Both the position numbers and the translations under genes were made by a program. Below are positions 1-7,888 of a stretch of 64,000 nt of DNA, in pieces; position 1 is the first letter of the stretch, and each line of letters begins with the position of its first letter. The stretch comes from Myxococcota bacterium (GTDB lineage Bacteria; Myxococcota_A; UBA796; JAJRTE01): the NCBI GenBank assembly GCA_024278455.1, contig JAJRTE010000040.1, positions 19,281 through 83,280 of the forward strand. The letters are read 5' to 3'. Under the pieces are notes generated by a model. That model was not told the origin of the DNA. It saw only the letters and a list, made by a program, of their open reading frames with translations, and did no database searches.

Positions 1-2467
1 AGCGGCCCATGGATACGCCCCTCAGCCGGCGGCTCGATCGCACTTCCGGGCCCGTGCTGCGCCACCCCCCGCCCACGAGGGTCCTGGCGTCGGACGTGTC
101 GTCGAGCCCCGGGGTGCGAAAACGGCTCGAGGTCCATTCCCAGACGTTGCCCGCCATGTCGAGGTTGCCGAATGGGCCGGCACCCGACCCGGCGAAGCTG
201 CCGGCCGGGGAAACCTGCCACCGGGCACCCTCGGCGCTGTTGCACCGGCCGGCGTCGAACAGGTCACCCCAGGGGTACAGCCGGCCAAGGGTGCCTCGAG
301 CCGCGTATTCCCACTCGTCGGCGGAAGGGAGCGACGTTGCCTTGCCGTCCCGCCGGGAGCGCCAGGAGACGAAGGCCTGCGTATCGAGCCACGACACGTG
401 GGTGACCGGGTAGTCCCGGTGCCCTTCGGGAAAGGTCGTCGGGGACTCCCCGTGCCCGGGGGTCCAGCCGGCGAGGTAGCGTGCCCATCTCGCGGAAAGC
501 CACGGCGGGTGTGGAGGATAGACACCACTATCGACGAACGGCTTGAATGAGTTGTTCGTAACCGGCTTTGTTGCAAGAAGAAAGGGGCGATTGAACCGCA
601 CCCACCGTACCGGGGCTTCGTCCGGGGAGAAGTAGGAACCGATGATGCCGCAGCCGGGAGGCACGAAGGACCAGTCCGTACCGTCTCGAGACCGTAGGAT
701 GACGCTGTCTCGCGACGTGGGCACGTAGCCCTGTCCATCGGGCGTGGCCAGGAAGGCGCCGAGCCGGGTCCTGGCTTCGCGCCGGAGACCCCGCTCCTCT
801 TCGGCCAGCACTTGCCGCCAGAAATCCTGGACACGTTTGTAGTCGGCCACGAGCGGGGCGATCAGATCCTCCGGGTTTTCCGGCAAGCTACCGTCCGGGT
901 GCACGATGCCTTCCCGGAGGTACCTCAAGCGCAGGATCGCCTCGGTGGCGTGGGCCGGTGTCGGCAGGGTGCGCGAACCCGCCCGGCCGCAGTGGGCGAC
1001 CGCCTCGAGAGCCAGGGCCTCACGCAGGGCGCGGTCGGTGTTGGGATAGGCGTCGAGGGCCGCGGCGAGCAGCGCCATGGTCCCGACGACGGGGCGGCGT
1101 GTGGCCAGCGCCCGGTGGAGTCTGCCGGCGTCAACCCCGTTGCCGGCGACGATCCGGTCGCGAAGGTACCGGGCAGCGAAGTAGTCGAGCCACCGTCCTT
1201 GCCTGAAGGCGTATCCGAAGTCGCCGCAGTCCAGGAAGGCGTCCGGGGCGCAGAGGGGCTCGGCGAACGTCGTCTCGAGAAGTGCCTTTTCTCGCTGTCC
1301 GGTGGGCTGGAGGCGGAGGCGGCCGGTCTCGTAGATCCGGCCGGCCAGGTGTGTCAGCGCCCGTTCCGCCGCCTCGACCAGTGAGACCCGTCCTTCGCCG
1401 AGGCGCTGCTCCAACGCCCACCGCGTCCAGGTTTCATAAATCCGGAAGCGGTGGGGCGCTGCCAGAACGTCCTCGAGAAGCAGGGGGTCATCGAGAATGT
1501 CCAGGATGATGGGAGTCAGGGCGGCCTGGCGGGCCGGAGCGACGAGGACCGGGTACCTGTCGAACGCCCGAATGGAACGAGGATCTCCGGGTCGCAGCCG
1601 CTGGACCGCCGATGCCAGGTCGTTTTGGGAAAGCGGGGCGAGCACCAGCCACGCCGTGTCCGCCACCTCCTCCGGCTCGGCGCCCGTGGAGCCGCCCGGC
1701 GCTTCTTCCTGGGTCCCAAGCAGCTCGAGTTCGTCCCGCTGGGAGGCCTGGAACCAGGCAGGACGGGCACGCATCAGGAGCTTGCCCGGCCCATCCCGGA
1801 TACCCTGGAAAGCCGAAAGCGCGCCTCGAGGCCCCGACCACTCGGCGAGTCGATCGAAGTCGGTCACCACCAGGATGAGCGCTCGCGCCTCCAGGTCCGC
1901 CTCGATCGCCCGAGCATCGGGTCGCCAGCCGGTCTGCTGCTCGATCGCCCTGCCGGCAAGTTCCACGCGGGATACCGGCCTGCCACGTTCATTCGGCCCG
2001 AGAAGCTGGCACATCTCGATCAACAAAGGAACCGGCGTCTCCCCCCCGTTAAATACAGCCGTGGCCAGCCGGTACGCGAAATTGGCGACGAGACCCTCGC
2101 CACCATGGTCGTCCTGGCCAACGACCACGAACGTCCTGACCTCCGGGTCGCTCAACCAGGCCGCCAGCGCGTGTTCGGGATCTCCGCGGACGCCGTTGTC
2201 ATCCGGCAGCAGGGCGGGTGGAACGTATGGCGTGATACCCCGTGGCCCGAACTGCGCACGATACCACTCCGCCGCCGGGCCAGACAACTGCGCGAGAATC
2301 CTGCCGGAACCCGGGTGCCCGAAAAGCCCGGCCGCAGGCCGATTCACCTCGAGCAACACCGAGTCCACATCGAGCCCATCCCCCGGCTCACCGCTGTGGT
2401 CGCGGAGTATCGTGCAGGCCATCGCTCCCACGACGACCGGTATGACAGCGAGCAGGTTCCGCAGCAC
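1..2467 (-). CDS. NACHT-like NTPase fused to FGE/SUMF1-like domain (C-terminus off window)
   Basis: The frame is open from a GTG at 2467 to the left edge (822 codons). GGAGGT at 2477-2482 lies 9 nt upstream of the GTG and decides the start. Residues 4-17 are hydrophobic, followed by Cys18 (membrane anchor or weak lipobox). Residues 112-126 (VVVGQDDHGGEG) sit where a Walker A loop belongs but lack GK[ST]. Residues 198-206 (ILVVTDFDR) look like a NACHT Walker B. A helical region with AFRQGRWLDYFAARYL resembles the NACHT C-terminal helices. From about residue 615 the FGE-sulfatase pattern follows: SADEWEYAARG, YPWGD, then GPFGNLDMAGNVWEWT. NACHT-FGE fusions are known as signalling or defence ATPases. 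The degenerate P-loop suggests weak or no ATP hydrolysis. A sensor or effector role is inference. Confidence 0.8.
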   Translation of the reverse strand, partial: MLRNLLAVIPVVVGAMACTILRDHSGEPGDGLDVDSVLLEVNRPAAGLFGHPGSGRILAQLSGPAAEWYRAQFGPRGITPYVPPALLPDDNGVRGDPEHALAAWLSDPEVRTFVVVGQDDHGGEGLVANFAYRLATAVFNGGETPVPLLIEMCQLLGPNERGRPVSRVELAGRAIEQQTGWRPDARAIEADLEARALILVVTDFDRLAEWSGPRGALSAFQGIRDGPGKLLMRARPAWFQASQRDELELLGTQEEAPGGSTGAEPEEVADTAWLVLAPLSQNDLASAVQRLRPGDPRSIRAFDRYPVLVAPARQAALTPIILDILDDPLLLEDVLAAPHRFRIYETWTRWALEQRLGEGRVSLVEAAERALTHLAGRIYETGRLRLQPTGQREKALLETTFAEPLCAPDAFLDCGDFGYAFRQGRWLDYFAARYLRDRIVAGNGVDAGRLHRALATRRPVVGTMALLAAALDAYPNTDRALREALALEAVAHCGRAGSRTLPTPAHATEAILRLRYLREGIVHPDGSLPENPEDLIAPLVADYKRVQDFWRQVLAEEERGLRREARTRLGAFLATPDGQGYVPTSRDSVILRSRDGTDWSFVPPGCGIIGSYFSPDEAPVRWVRFNRPFLLATKPVTNNSFKPFVDSGVYPPHPPWLSARWARYLAGWTPGHGESPTTFPEGHRDYPVTHVSWLDTQAFVSWRSRRDGKATSLPSADEWEYAARGTLGRLYPWGDLFDAGRCNSAEGARWQVSPAGSFAGSGAGPFGNLDMAGNVWEWTSSRFRTPGLDDTSDARTLVGGGWRSTGPEVRSSRRLRGVSMGR

Positions 2468-2829
2468 GAGTTGTCGACCTCCAGCATGCAGGCGTCAGTA
2501 GATCACAGGAGAAGTGTACTCCAAGGATGTCGAAACTTCAATCGCCGAGTGCGTTGACCGGTTGCCATGAATGACAGTTGCATGCACCGATGGCGATTCG
2601 AGCCCGCAGCGGGTTGCGCACGTCTCGAGGTTGCTCCCTGGGTCCCGGCTGTGGCGGCGGTGAAGAAAACTCTCGAGTGCTCTGCCCCCTGTACCGATAG
2701 AGATGGTGTAGCGCCCGGATGGTCATGGGTCTCACGGGTTGTTGGGAGGAAGCTACCGCTTCTGATCAAAGTCCTCTCGGCCGGGCGCCCCTTATTGAAG
2801 TCGTCTTCCGAGTCGTTGTGGTCGTCGGA

Positions 2830-2862
2830 CCGCCTCCGGATCGCTCCGGAGGCGGTTTTTTT
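2830..2862 (+). terminator. Strong intrinsic terminator with no upstream gene
   Basis: An 11-bp perfect stem (CCGCCTCCGGA / TCCGGAGGCGG) with a TCGC tetraloop is followed by seven T. This is a textbook rho-independent terminator for the plus strand. The gene to its left is on the minus strand, so the terminated transcript must start within about 2.5-2.8 kb and is probably non-coding. Confidence 0.85.
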
Positions 2863-3370
2863 CGTGTTCTGCCCGTGGAGCGTAGGCGGTCCATGACGTA
2901 AGCCTCTCACGAACGACGTGGGGGAAGATGGTGCGCAGCGCGCTGCTCGAACGCGGCCAGTGCCCGTCCGCGACGGCAGGCGCGGGGGGTCCAGCCCGCG
3001 TCTTCGGTCGCGGGATGCCTCTCGAAATCCCCAGGCCGGCGTTTGCCGCCTGGCCATGGGGTTACCTCGAGAACCGGCCGAGCGACTCGAGAAGCGTCAC
3101 GAGCCATTCCAGGGAACCCCTCGAGCCATTCGACAAGCCCCCGGGTCGCACGCGCGAACTCGAGTCGGTGAGTGCCCTCCAAGACGAGGACATGACGCCT
3201 ACGTATCACGTGGAGCGAACGAAGACATCGAGCCAGGCGGCATTTCGCTACACCCTTTCTCTTTCGCCGATGTCTGCTCGAACACCCCTGGAATCAACAG
3301 CAGCAAGCCGGTCACCACCCCGCGGCTGGAAGATGGATTCCTCCTCGACGCCCCTCATGTAATGACCTGA

Positions 3371-3417
3371 CGTTGGCGATAGCCGGGCGGTAGGTGGGGT
3401 TTATTGAGCGCTCACGC
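3371..3417. repeat. Direct repeat A, copy 1
   Basis: This 47-bp sequence recurs at 4445-4491 with 3 mismatches in the same orientation. It begins CGTTGGCGATAGCCGGGCGG and contains the palindrome TGAGCGCTCA in its second copy. The two copies bracket the UDG-like gene and the IS66-like remnant. Confidence 0.85.
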
Positions 3418-3467
3418 CGCAGAGCGATTCACTGGGCGGGCAGCGTTCAGTGAAAACGCCTTGGCGG

Positions 3468-4202
3468 TCAGCTGCGGCCGAAGGGCGTCCGCGGCACCGG
3501 CTTGTTGGGCAGACCCCTGTCTGAACTGGCGCAACTCACCGCATGGCAGGCATAGAAGACCTTGTTGAGGGACGCTTTCCATTCTGGATGGAGGTCGACG
3601 ATCCGGCGTACTTCAGGATACCTGAGCAAAAGATCATCTTTCCGGAACATCCCCGAGACGCGCGACATGGCTTGCGGAGACGGAAGGCGCAGGGACGTTC
3701 TGCAAATGCTGCCGGTCGAGTCGGCGCGTTCGATCACCTCTCGTGCGACCTTGCCCGCCGTGATGACGCGCTCTGGTCGAAGAAGAGGGAGAACATCCTT
3801 CCAGAAGGCCACAGCCCAGTCGCACATCTCCGATGAGGGATTCGCGTTCGAGCCGTCATCTCGCCGACGTGACCAGGGAACCGCGTTGGACACCGCCGTC
3901 TGGCTGCAATCCGCGCCGAATGCAGACTCCACCGCGAGCTTGAGCGAGCCATCGTCCCAAGGTGCAACTCCGGTGCTCGCCCCAGCATAGAGTCGTTTCA
4001 TCCGACCCCGTGAATCAAGAGCCTTCAGCCTCTCAACGTAGTCACCGTTCCGCTCCGAGAGATTCTGGGCTTCGGCAAGCACCAGCAGGCCGTTCCAATT
4101 CGGCGGAACGTAAGGCAGGTACGCCTCCCGAATCACTACATCATCGTTCTCGGCTCGAGTGTGCCTTGCACAGACTGCCAGGAGTTCATCTGAGTGTGTC
4201 AT
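3468..4202 (-). CDS. Uracil-DNA-glycosylase-superfamily-like protein
   Basis: The protein is 244 residues from ATG 4202; an upstream in-frame GTG at 4265 lacks a ribosome binding site. It has the order of motifs seen in UDG-fold enzymes: LLVLAEAQN near residue 39 (position of the GEAPG water-activating loop), VSNAVPWS near 104 (compare N-V-PWRPP), VITAGKVAR near 143 (core strand and G-x-A), then LPSPQ near 170 (position of the HPS motif). Family assignment is from these motifs only. Catalytic residues do not match active UDG classes exactly, so enzyme activity is uncertain. The gene lies between copies of repeat A and shares strand with the TIR genes, so a mobile or defence cassette role is inferred. 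Confidence 0.5.
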   Translation of the reverse strand: MTHSDELLAVCARHTRAENDDVVIREAYLPYVPPNWNGLLVLAEAQNLSERNGDYVERLKALDSRGRMKRLYAGASTGVAPWDDGSLKLAVESAFGADCSQTAVSNAVPWSRRRDDGSNANPSSEMCDWAVAFWKDVLPLLRPERVITAGKVAREVIERADSTGSICRTSLRLPSPQAMSRVSGMFRKDDLLLRYPEVRRIVDLHPEWKASLNKVFYACHAVSCASSDRGLPNKPVPRTPFGRS

Positions 4203-4398
4203 TGTTCCGTCGCTGGCTCCCCCGCTTCCCCTTCCGCCGGCTCCGGAAGGTCGAACAAACACCACCCGTGATCAAATACGAGAGTTCATGCTGACACCAG
4301 TACTCAGCCCGGCTCAGGGCGCTGGCTCGCCACCGGGCCATGTGGACCTGCCATGACATGGGTCCGGAAGACATGGAAAAACTTCGATTCTGCTTCAT
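4186..4398 (-). pseudogene. IS66-type accessory protein (TnpA-like) remnant
   Basis: An ATG at 4398 is preceded by AAGGAGG 6 nt upstream. The product (70 residues) contains WQVHMARWRASALSRAEYW followed by CQHELSY, matching the N-terminal helix-turn-helix pattern of IS66-family accessory proteins (W..h...W..SgLS..eYC...ls). After the HELSY motif the conserved continuation appears only in another frame, which suggests a frameshift. It overlaps the UDG-like gene start. No IS66 transposase gene is present, so this is a relic. Confidence 0.4.
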
Positions 4399-4444
4399 GG
4401 ACAACCTCCTTATCGCATGCTGTTCCGGTTGCCCTGCATTATTG

Positions 4445-4491
4445 CGTTGGCGATAGCCGGGCGGTAGGTGCGGTGTGTTGAGCGCTCACGC
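4445..4491. repeat. Direct repeat A, copy 2
   Basis: Second copy of the 47-bp repeat at 3371-3417 (3 mismatches). It abuts repeat B copy 1 directly at 4491, forming a composite junction between the UDG-like module and the TIR module. Confidence 0.85.
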
Positions 4492-4526
4492 AGATGTTGG
4501 CGGATTCCGAGGAGAAGCTCGCTTCG
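4491..4526. repeat. Direct repeat B, copy 1
   Basis: 36 bp identical to 6260-6295 and in the same orientation. It begins CAGATGTTGGCGG and ends with a small hairpin (GAAGC..GCTTC on the minus strand). The two B copies bracket exactly the AT-rich segment holding both TIR genes. Confidence 0.9.
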
Positions 4527-4601
4527 AGTTGTCTGTCGTCCCTTGCAGCCGATTGGTGGGCGCATACCATCTTGATTATGCAGGGAATTGACGAATAGAA
4601 G

Positions 4602-5357
4602 TCAGTTGCCATCTAGATACTGCATGACTTTCAATGTCCGCTTATGCTTTTTCGCTCTGGCGGTATTCTTCCCAGAATATCTTGGTCGCCACTTTTTCAT
4701 TTCAATCATTATTTGCCTTATACGTTTTGCAACAACAACTATATCTTCTTCTTTCCATTGACCTTCCTCAATAGATCGTAATAGATATACATCAGGGTCT
4801 TGTTTGTGTTTTTGTATAAATAGTTCTATTTTCCGTTCAACAGGCGACATGATAGCCAATTGAGCTTCTCTAGTTTCCTTTCTTTCTTTCTCTTTCTCAT
4901 CTAAGATTCTTGTGGCAACATGACGTATACCAATAGCTACATTCGCCAGTGCTTCATGTCTGTCTGACCACCTTGTTATGGGCTTGCCATTCTTGGGTAG
5001 AGACTCAAGTTTGTTGAATGGTGTTCCTTCTATATCAACAGGCCGAAGAATAATTGGTATCACCACGGCTTTTCCAGCATTGTGTTTCTGTATGGCTCTT
5101 TTCATTTCAATGCCCCAGCAATAATCAGAATCTACGAAAGAAGCACTAATCAGCAAAAGAACAATATCAGCTTGCTCAAGATGCGTAGCAATTTCATTAC
5201 CCCATTCCTGACCCGGAGAAATACATCTGTCATGCCATCCTTGGAGGATATCTTGACGCCTCAACGAAGCAAGATGTTTTATTAACAAACGGCACAGTTT
5301 TTTGTCATCACGCGCATACGAATAGAAAAGTTGGAGTGTTTTCTGAGAATTATTCAT
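4602..5357 (-). CDS. TIR-domain protein
   Basis: From ATG 5357 the product has 251 residues; an in-frame TTG at 5378 would add 7. Residues 8-130 are a TIR_2-type domain: LFYSYARDDKK (box 1), then DIVLLLISASFVDSDY, and CWGIEMKRAI, where Glu84 occupies the catalytic position of NAD+-cleaving TIR domains. The C-terminal 100 residues are charged and helical (KEKERKETREA...) and end in a basic tail. The gene is strikingly AT-rich compared with its surroundings and has no CTCGAG motif, so recent transfer is likely. The tandem DUF1883-TIR gene lies upstream on the same strand. An NADase or signalling role in phage defence is inference from the TIR family. Confidence 0.85.
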   Translation of the reverse strand: MNNSQKTLQLFYSYARDDKKLCRLLIKHLASLRRQDILQGWHDRCISPGQEWGNEIATHLEQADIVLLLISASFVDSDYCWGIEMKRAIQKHNAGKAVVIPIILRPVDIEGTPFNKLESLPKNGKPITRWSDRHEALANVAIGIRHVATRILDEKEKERKETREAQLAIMSPVERKIELFIQKHKQDPDVYLLRSIEEGQWKEEDIVVVAKRIRQIMIEMKKWRPRYSGKNTARAKKHKRTLKVMQYLDGN

Positions 5358-5464
5358 TTCGCTTTGGTGCGTCCCCAAAATTGGCCGACCACGCCGGCAG
5401 CGCCGTTGGCTGGAGGCGCAGCGAAGCGGAGCGTCCCTTGGAGCACATTGTCATGCGAATTTCG

Positions 5465-6229
5465 CTAACGCTCGTTGAGAAGCTCCGCTATTTCCTTGAC
5501 TATTTCATCGACCGTGTGCGTAGCCGTACTTCTTGCCACTTTGTCAGCTAATGAAGGACTGAAATCCACAACTTGCTGCTTGGTGATGTTGTGCCAAATG
5601 GGTAGAAGAATCTGCTCACCAGAAACCGCGCGTGTAACGATTCCATCAAGTTCGTAATTCGTCCAACCCTTGTTTATGAAGGATGGCGATAACACGACAA
5701 GCCCAACACGACTTGTGGCCAAACCTCGATCAATTGTCTGTCTCAGGCTATCACCAATGCGCAAAGAAAATTCGTCATACCAGACGCTCAGGCCCTGTGA
5801 AACAAGCGCATTTGCCAATGACCTTACTATTTCGTCTTTATCTTCCGATGCGTGAGATATGAAAACATCATGAGTTCTACCCCCTGATTCAACTGGCGGC
5901 GGAACATCTCTCTGCACAAGGCTGGGAACGTCAGAGAGTGGCACTTGCGCTATTTCAGGCAACGGTCCTGGCAAGACTCCTACCGAAGCCCTGGTGCTTC
6001 CACGCAGCCCTTGCATGTCGACCGCAACATGCCAGTGCCCTGCATTTGGAATGGTAAGACGGATAGGCGACTGTTTAGCCAAGCCACCGTAGAACCTGTG
6101 GCTTCGACCGTTTTTGTAACTGGCGAGATTCGAGCTATCCATCAAGCGGACATTCGCGCCACTCGTGAGAGTGATTTCAACAATGTCTCCTCTTTGCCTG
6201 TAGCCAAGATCCGTATGTATGAATTGCAC
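5465..6229 (-). CDS. DUF1883-TIR fusion protein
   Basis: The GTG start at 6229 has AAGGAG about 9 nt upstream. Residues 1-88 match DUF1883 (MQFIHTDLGYRQRGDIVEIT, later GHWHVAVDMQG). A Pro-rich linker leads to a TIR domain at about 119-250: HDVFISHASEDKDEIVRSL, SVWYDEF, VLSPSFINKGWTNYELDGI with Glu193 at the catalytic position. DUF1883-TIR fusions are known bacterial TIR proteins. The gene precedes the second TIR gene by about 110 bp and both may be co-transcribed. Composition is lower in GC than the flanking chromosome. The target of DUF1883 is unknown. Confidence 0.9.
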   Translation of the reverse strand: MQFIHTDLGYRQRGDIVEITLTSGANVRLMDSSNLASYKNGRSHRFYGGLAKQSPIRLTIPNAGHWHVAVDMQGLRGSTRASVGVLPGPLPEIAQVPLSDVPSLVQRDVPPPVESGGRTHDVFISHASEDKDEIVRSLANALVSQGLSVWYDEFSLRIGDSLRQTIDRGLATSRVGLVVLSPSFINKGWTNYELDGIVTRAVSGEQILLPIWHNITKQQVVDFSPSLADKVARSTATHTVDEIVKEIAELLNER

Positions 6230-6259
6230 AACTATCTCCTTCTACGCCCAACGGCACTG

Positions 6260-6295
6260 CAGATGTTGGCGGATTCCGAGGAGAAGCTCGCTTCG
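6260..6295. repeat. Direct repeat B, copy 2
   Basis: 36-bp perfect copy of 4491-4526, positioned just upstream of the DUF1883-TIR gene. On the minus strand it is followed 6 nt later by GTTGGGC, which fits the integron core-site consensus GTTRRRY; the rest of an attC site could not be recognised. Confidence 0.9.
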
Positions 6296-6664
6296 CAGTC
6301 AACTACCGGTACCGACTACTAAAGCTGTTAGTGTAGTTGTCGATCTCGTCTCGGTCAAGGAAAAGTGCGGTGCCACTCAAGGAGACGTTTGGGCGCTTGG
6401 CAGAACGTGCCAGTTGCGTCGGTTCGCCTCGAGAGTGGAGATGCACCGCGGCTCATCGCGAGCCATCTCTGTGAAGTCCGCCCGGCCGACGTTCCGGTCC
6501 GCGGATTGATCGGGGTGTTCGGGCGGAGGAGCGTGTTCGGGGCCTGGACTTGGAGGGCTTCTTCGAAGTCATGACGCCGGAGCACCGCAGGCGTCTCAAG
6601 AAGCTGCTGCATTGATTTCCTGCTGTGCCGACTGTTCGTGGGCATCGAGCCGCTTGCGTTGGCG
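6296..6664. other. Intergenic, gene debris only
   Basis: No start-and-RBS-supported gene was found. A plus-strand frame ending at 6615 (…MTPEHRRRLKKLLH) reads like the C-terminus of a small regulator but has an in-frame stop about 45 codons upstream and no start. It is probably debris at the edge of the acquired TIR segment, where CTCGAG motifs reappear. Confidence 0.4.
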
Positions 6665-6768
6665 CGCCTCGCCTGCACCCGGTACTTGGGTAGCTCCCGG
6701 CGAATCCTTCCTTGCCCGCCTCGCCTGCACCCGGTACCGGGGTAGCTCCCGGCGAATCCTTCCTTGCC
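6665..6768. repeat. 52-bp tandem duplication upstream of the thi promoter
   Basis: Two head-to-tail 52-bp units (6665-6716 and 6717-6768) differ at only about 2 positions. Each unit ends in CCTTCCTTGCC, so the second unit supplies the -35 hexamer of the thi promoter. Confidence 0.9.
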
Positions 6769-6792
6769 CGCCTCGTCCACCCGCGCTATACT
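6764..6792 (+). promoter_or_regulatory. Sigma70-type promoter of the thi operon
   Basis: TTGCCC at 6764-6769 and TATACT at 6787-6792 are separated by 17 nt. The predicted start near 6799 falls just before the riboswitch at 6804. Confidence 0.6.
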
Positions 6793-6803
6793 GCCGCCGT
6801 ATG

Positions 6804-6888
6804 CCGTTGGGGGTGTCCTGGCCAGGATGGCGGGACTGAGAGCAGACCCCTCGAACCTGATCTGGGTCATACCAGCGTAGGGAAACGG
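6804..6888 (+). promoter_or_regulatory. TPP riboswitch (THI box)
   Basis: P1 is formed by CCGTT at 6804 and AACGG ending 6888. The conserved core CTGAGA at 6836 and then AACCTGATCTGGGTCATACC and AGCGTAGGGA are nearly identical to the THI-element consensus. It lies about 200 nt upstream of thiM, so thiamine diphosphate should turn down thiM-thiE(-thiL). The long leader between it and thiM has room for an expression platform, but no clear terminator hairpin was identified. Confidence 0.95.
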
Positions 6889-7087
6889 TGGAGATTCGAG
6901 CCACGCCTGGCACGGGATCGGCCCGGTCGGGTTCCCGTGCCTGGGCCGGAAGCAGGCGCCTCGCCGGGTGTGCGGCCTCGATGCGCGGTGGCGCACCCCC
7001 GTTTCTCTCCTCCCCGGCGGTACCACCACAACACGCGTCGTTTCGGCCCGATGGGATCGGAACGCGCAGCCAGCCTGGAGGCAGCCC

Positions 7088-7888
7088 ATGACGTTCCTGG
7101 AAGCCATCTGGCACGACATCGATGCGATTCGCACCAGCGCCCCGCTCGTGCACAACATTACCAACTACGTGGTCATGAATACGACCGCAAATGCCCTCCT
7201 GGCCCTCGGCGCCTCCCCGGTGATGGCCCATGCTCGTGAAGAGGTAGAGGAGATGGCAGGTATCGCGTCTTCCCTGGTCATCAACATCGGCACCTTGAGC
7301 CCGCCGTGGATCGAGGCCATGGCCACCGCGGGCGAGACCGCGGCAAGGAGGAGGATTCCCATCGTGCTCGACCCGGTGGGCGCCGGGGCGACCACCCTGC
7401 GGACCCGCACCGCCCTTCGTCTCCTCGAGGAGGTGTCGCCGTCCATCGTGCGTGGCAATGCGTCCGAGATCCGGGCGCTGGTCTACACCGAAGCCGTTAC
7501 CAAGGGTGTCGACGCCACGCACGGTGCGGACGCGGCCCTCGACGCCGCCACTGCGCTGTCGCGGCAGCGCCGGTGCGTCGTCAGCGTCAGCGGGGAGGTG
7601 GATGCCATCGTCGGAGAGGGCAAGGTGGCTCGAGTCCACAACGGGCACCCGATGATGCCTCGAGTCACCGGGCTCGGCTGCACCGCGTCGGCCCTCACCG
7701 GCGCGTTCGCTGCGGTCAACCCGTCACCGTTCAGCGCCGCCGTCCACGCCATGGCGGTCATGGGTGTCGCGGGCGAGATAGCGGCGGAGAAGGCAGAGGG
7801 CCCCGGCACGTTGCAGCTCCATTTCCTGGACGTGCTCTATCGGCTCGAGCAGGACGACCTCGAGCGCGTGCGGGTGGAGGTCGCATGA
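7088..7888 (+). CDS. thiM: Hydroxyethylthiazole kinase
   Basis: Phosphorylates 4-methyl-5-(2-hydroxyethyl)thiazole for thiamine salvage in the cytoplasm. The ATG at 7088 has TGGAGG upstream; a longer frame to 6968 is not needed. The 266-residue protein has the family hallmarks: VHNITNYVVMNTTANALLALGASPVM at the N-terminus, DPVGAGATTLRT, GNASEI, and VTGLGCTASAL with the conserved Cys. The stop overlaps the thiE start (ATGA), indicating translational coupling. Regulation is by the upstream TPP riboswitch. Confidence 0.96.
   Translation: MTFLEAIWHDIDAIRTSAPLVHNITNYVVMNTTANALLALGASPVMAHAREEVEEMAGIASSLVINIGTLSPPWIEAMATAGETAARRRIPIVLDPVGAGATTLRTRTALRLLEEVSPSIVRGNASEIRALVYTEAVTKGVDATHGADAALDAATALSRQRRCVVSVSGEVDAIVGEGKVARVHNGHPMMPRVTGLGCTASALTGAFAAVNPSPFSAAVHAMAVMGVAGEIAAEKAEGPGTLQLHFLDVLYRLEQDDLERVRVEVA

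Larger units (their letters stand above)
2468..3467. other. 1-kb stretch without a confident gene
   Basis: No reading frame here combines a good start, ribosome binding site and recognisable protein. A weak minus-strand frame (GTG at 3209 to 2907, 100 codons) has moderately GC-rich third positions but no ribosome binding site and no family resemblance. The stretch holds an isolated strong terminator (2830-2862), which points to a short untranslated transcript, and ends in repeat A1 (3371-3417). Confidence 0.5.

Noticed and set aside
22..834. Long overlapping minus- and plus-strand frames (22-834, 1451-2557, 1497-2501)
   Set aside because: They are shadows of the NACHT/FGE gene, whose frame (2467 to the edge) gives recognisable domains and a good ribosome site.
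2907..3209. 100-codon minus-strand ORF
   Set aside because: No ribosome site, no homology, and competing plus-strand frames of similar length.
4380..4600. Complete integron attC site
   Set aside because: No pair of RYYYAAC and GTTRRRY boxes with correctly spaced inner boxes could be found; only isolated GTTGGGC and GCCAAC motifs fit.
3468..6295. CRISPR array
   Set aside because: Repeats are two unrelated pairs around genes, not regularly spaced short repeats.
6888..7087. A short gene between the TPP riboswitch and thiM
   Set aside because: No frame with start and ribosome site; treated as leader.
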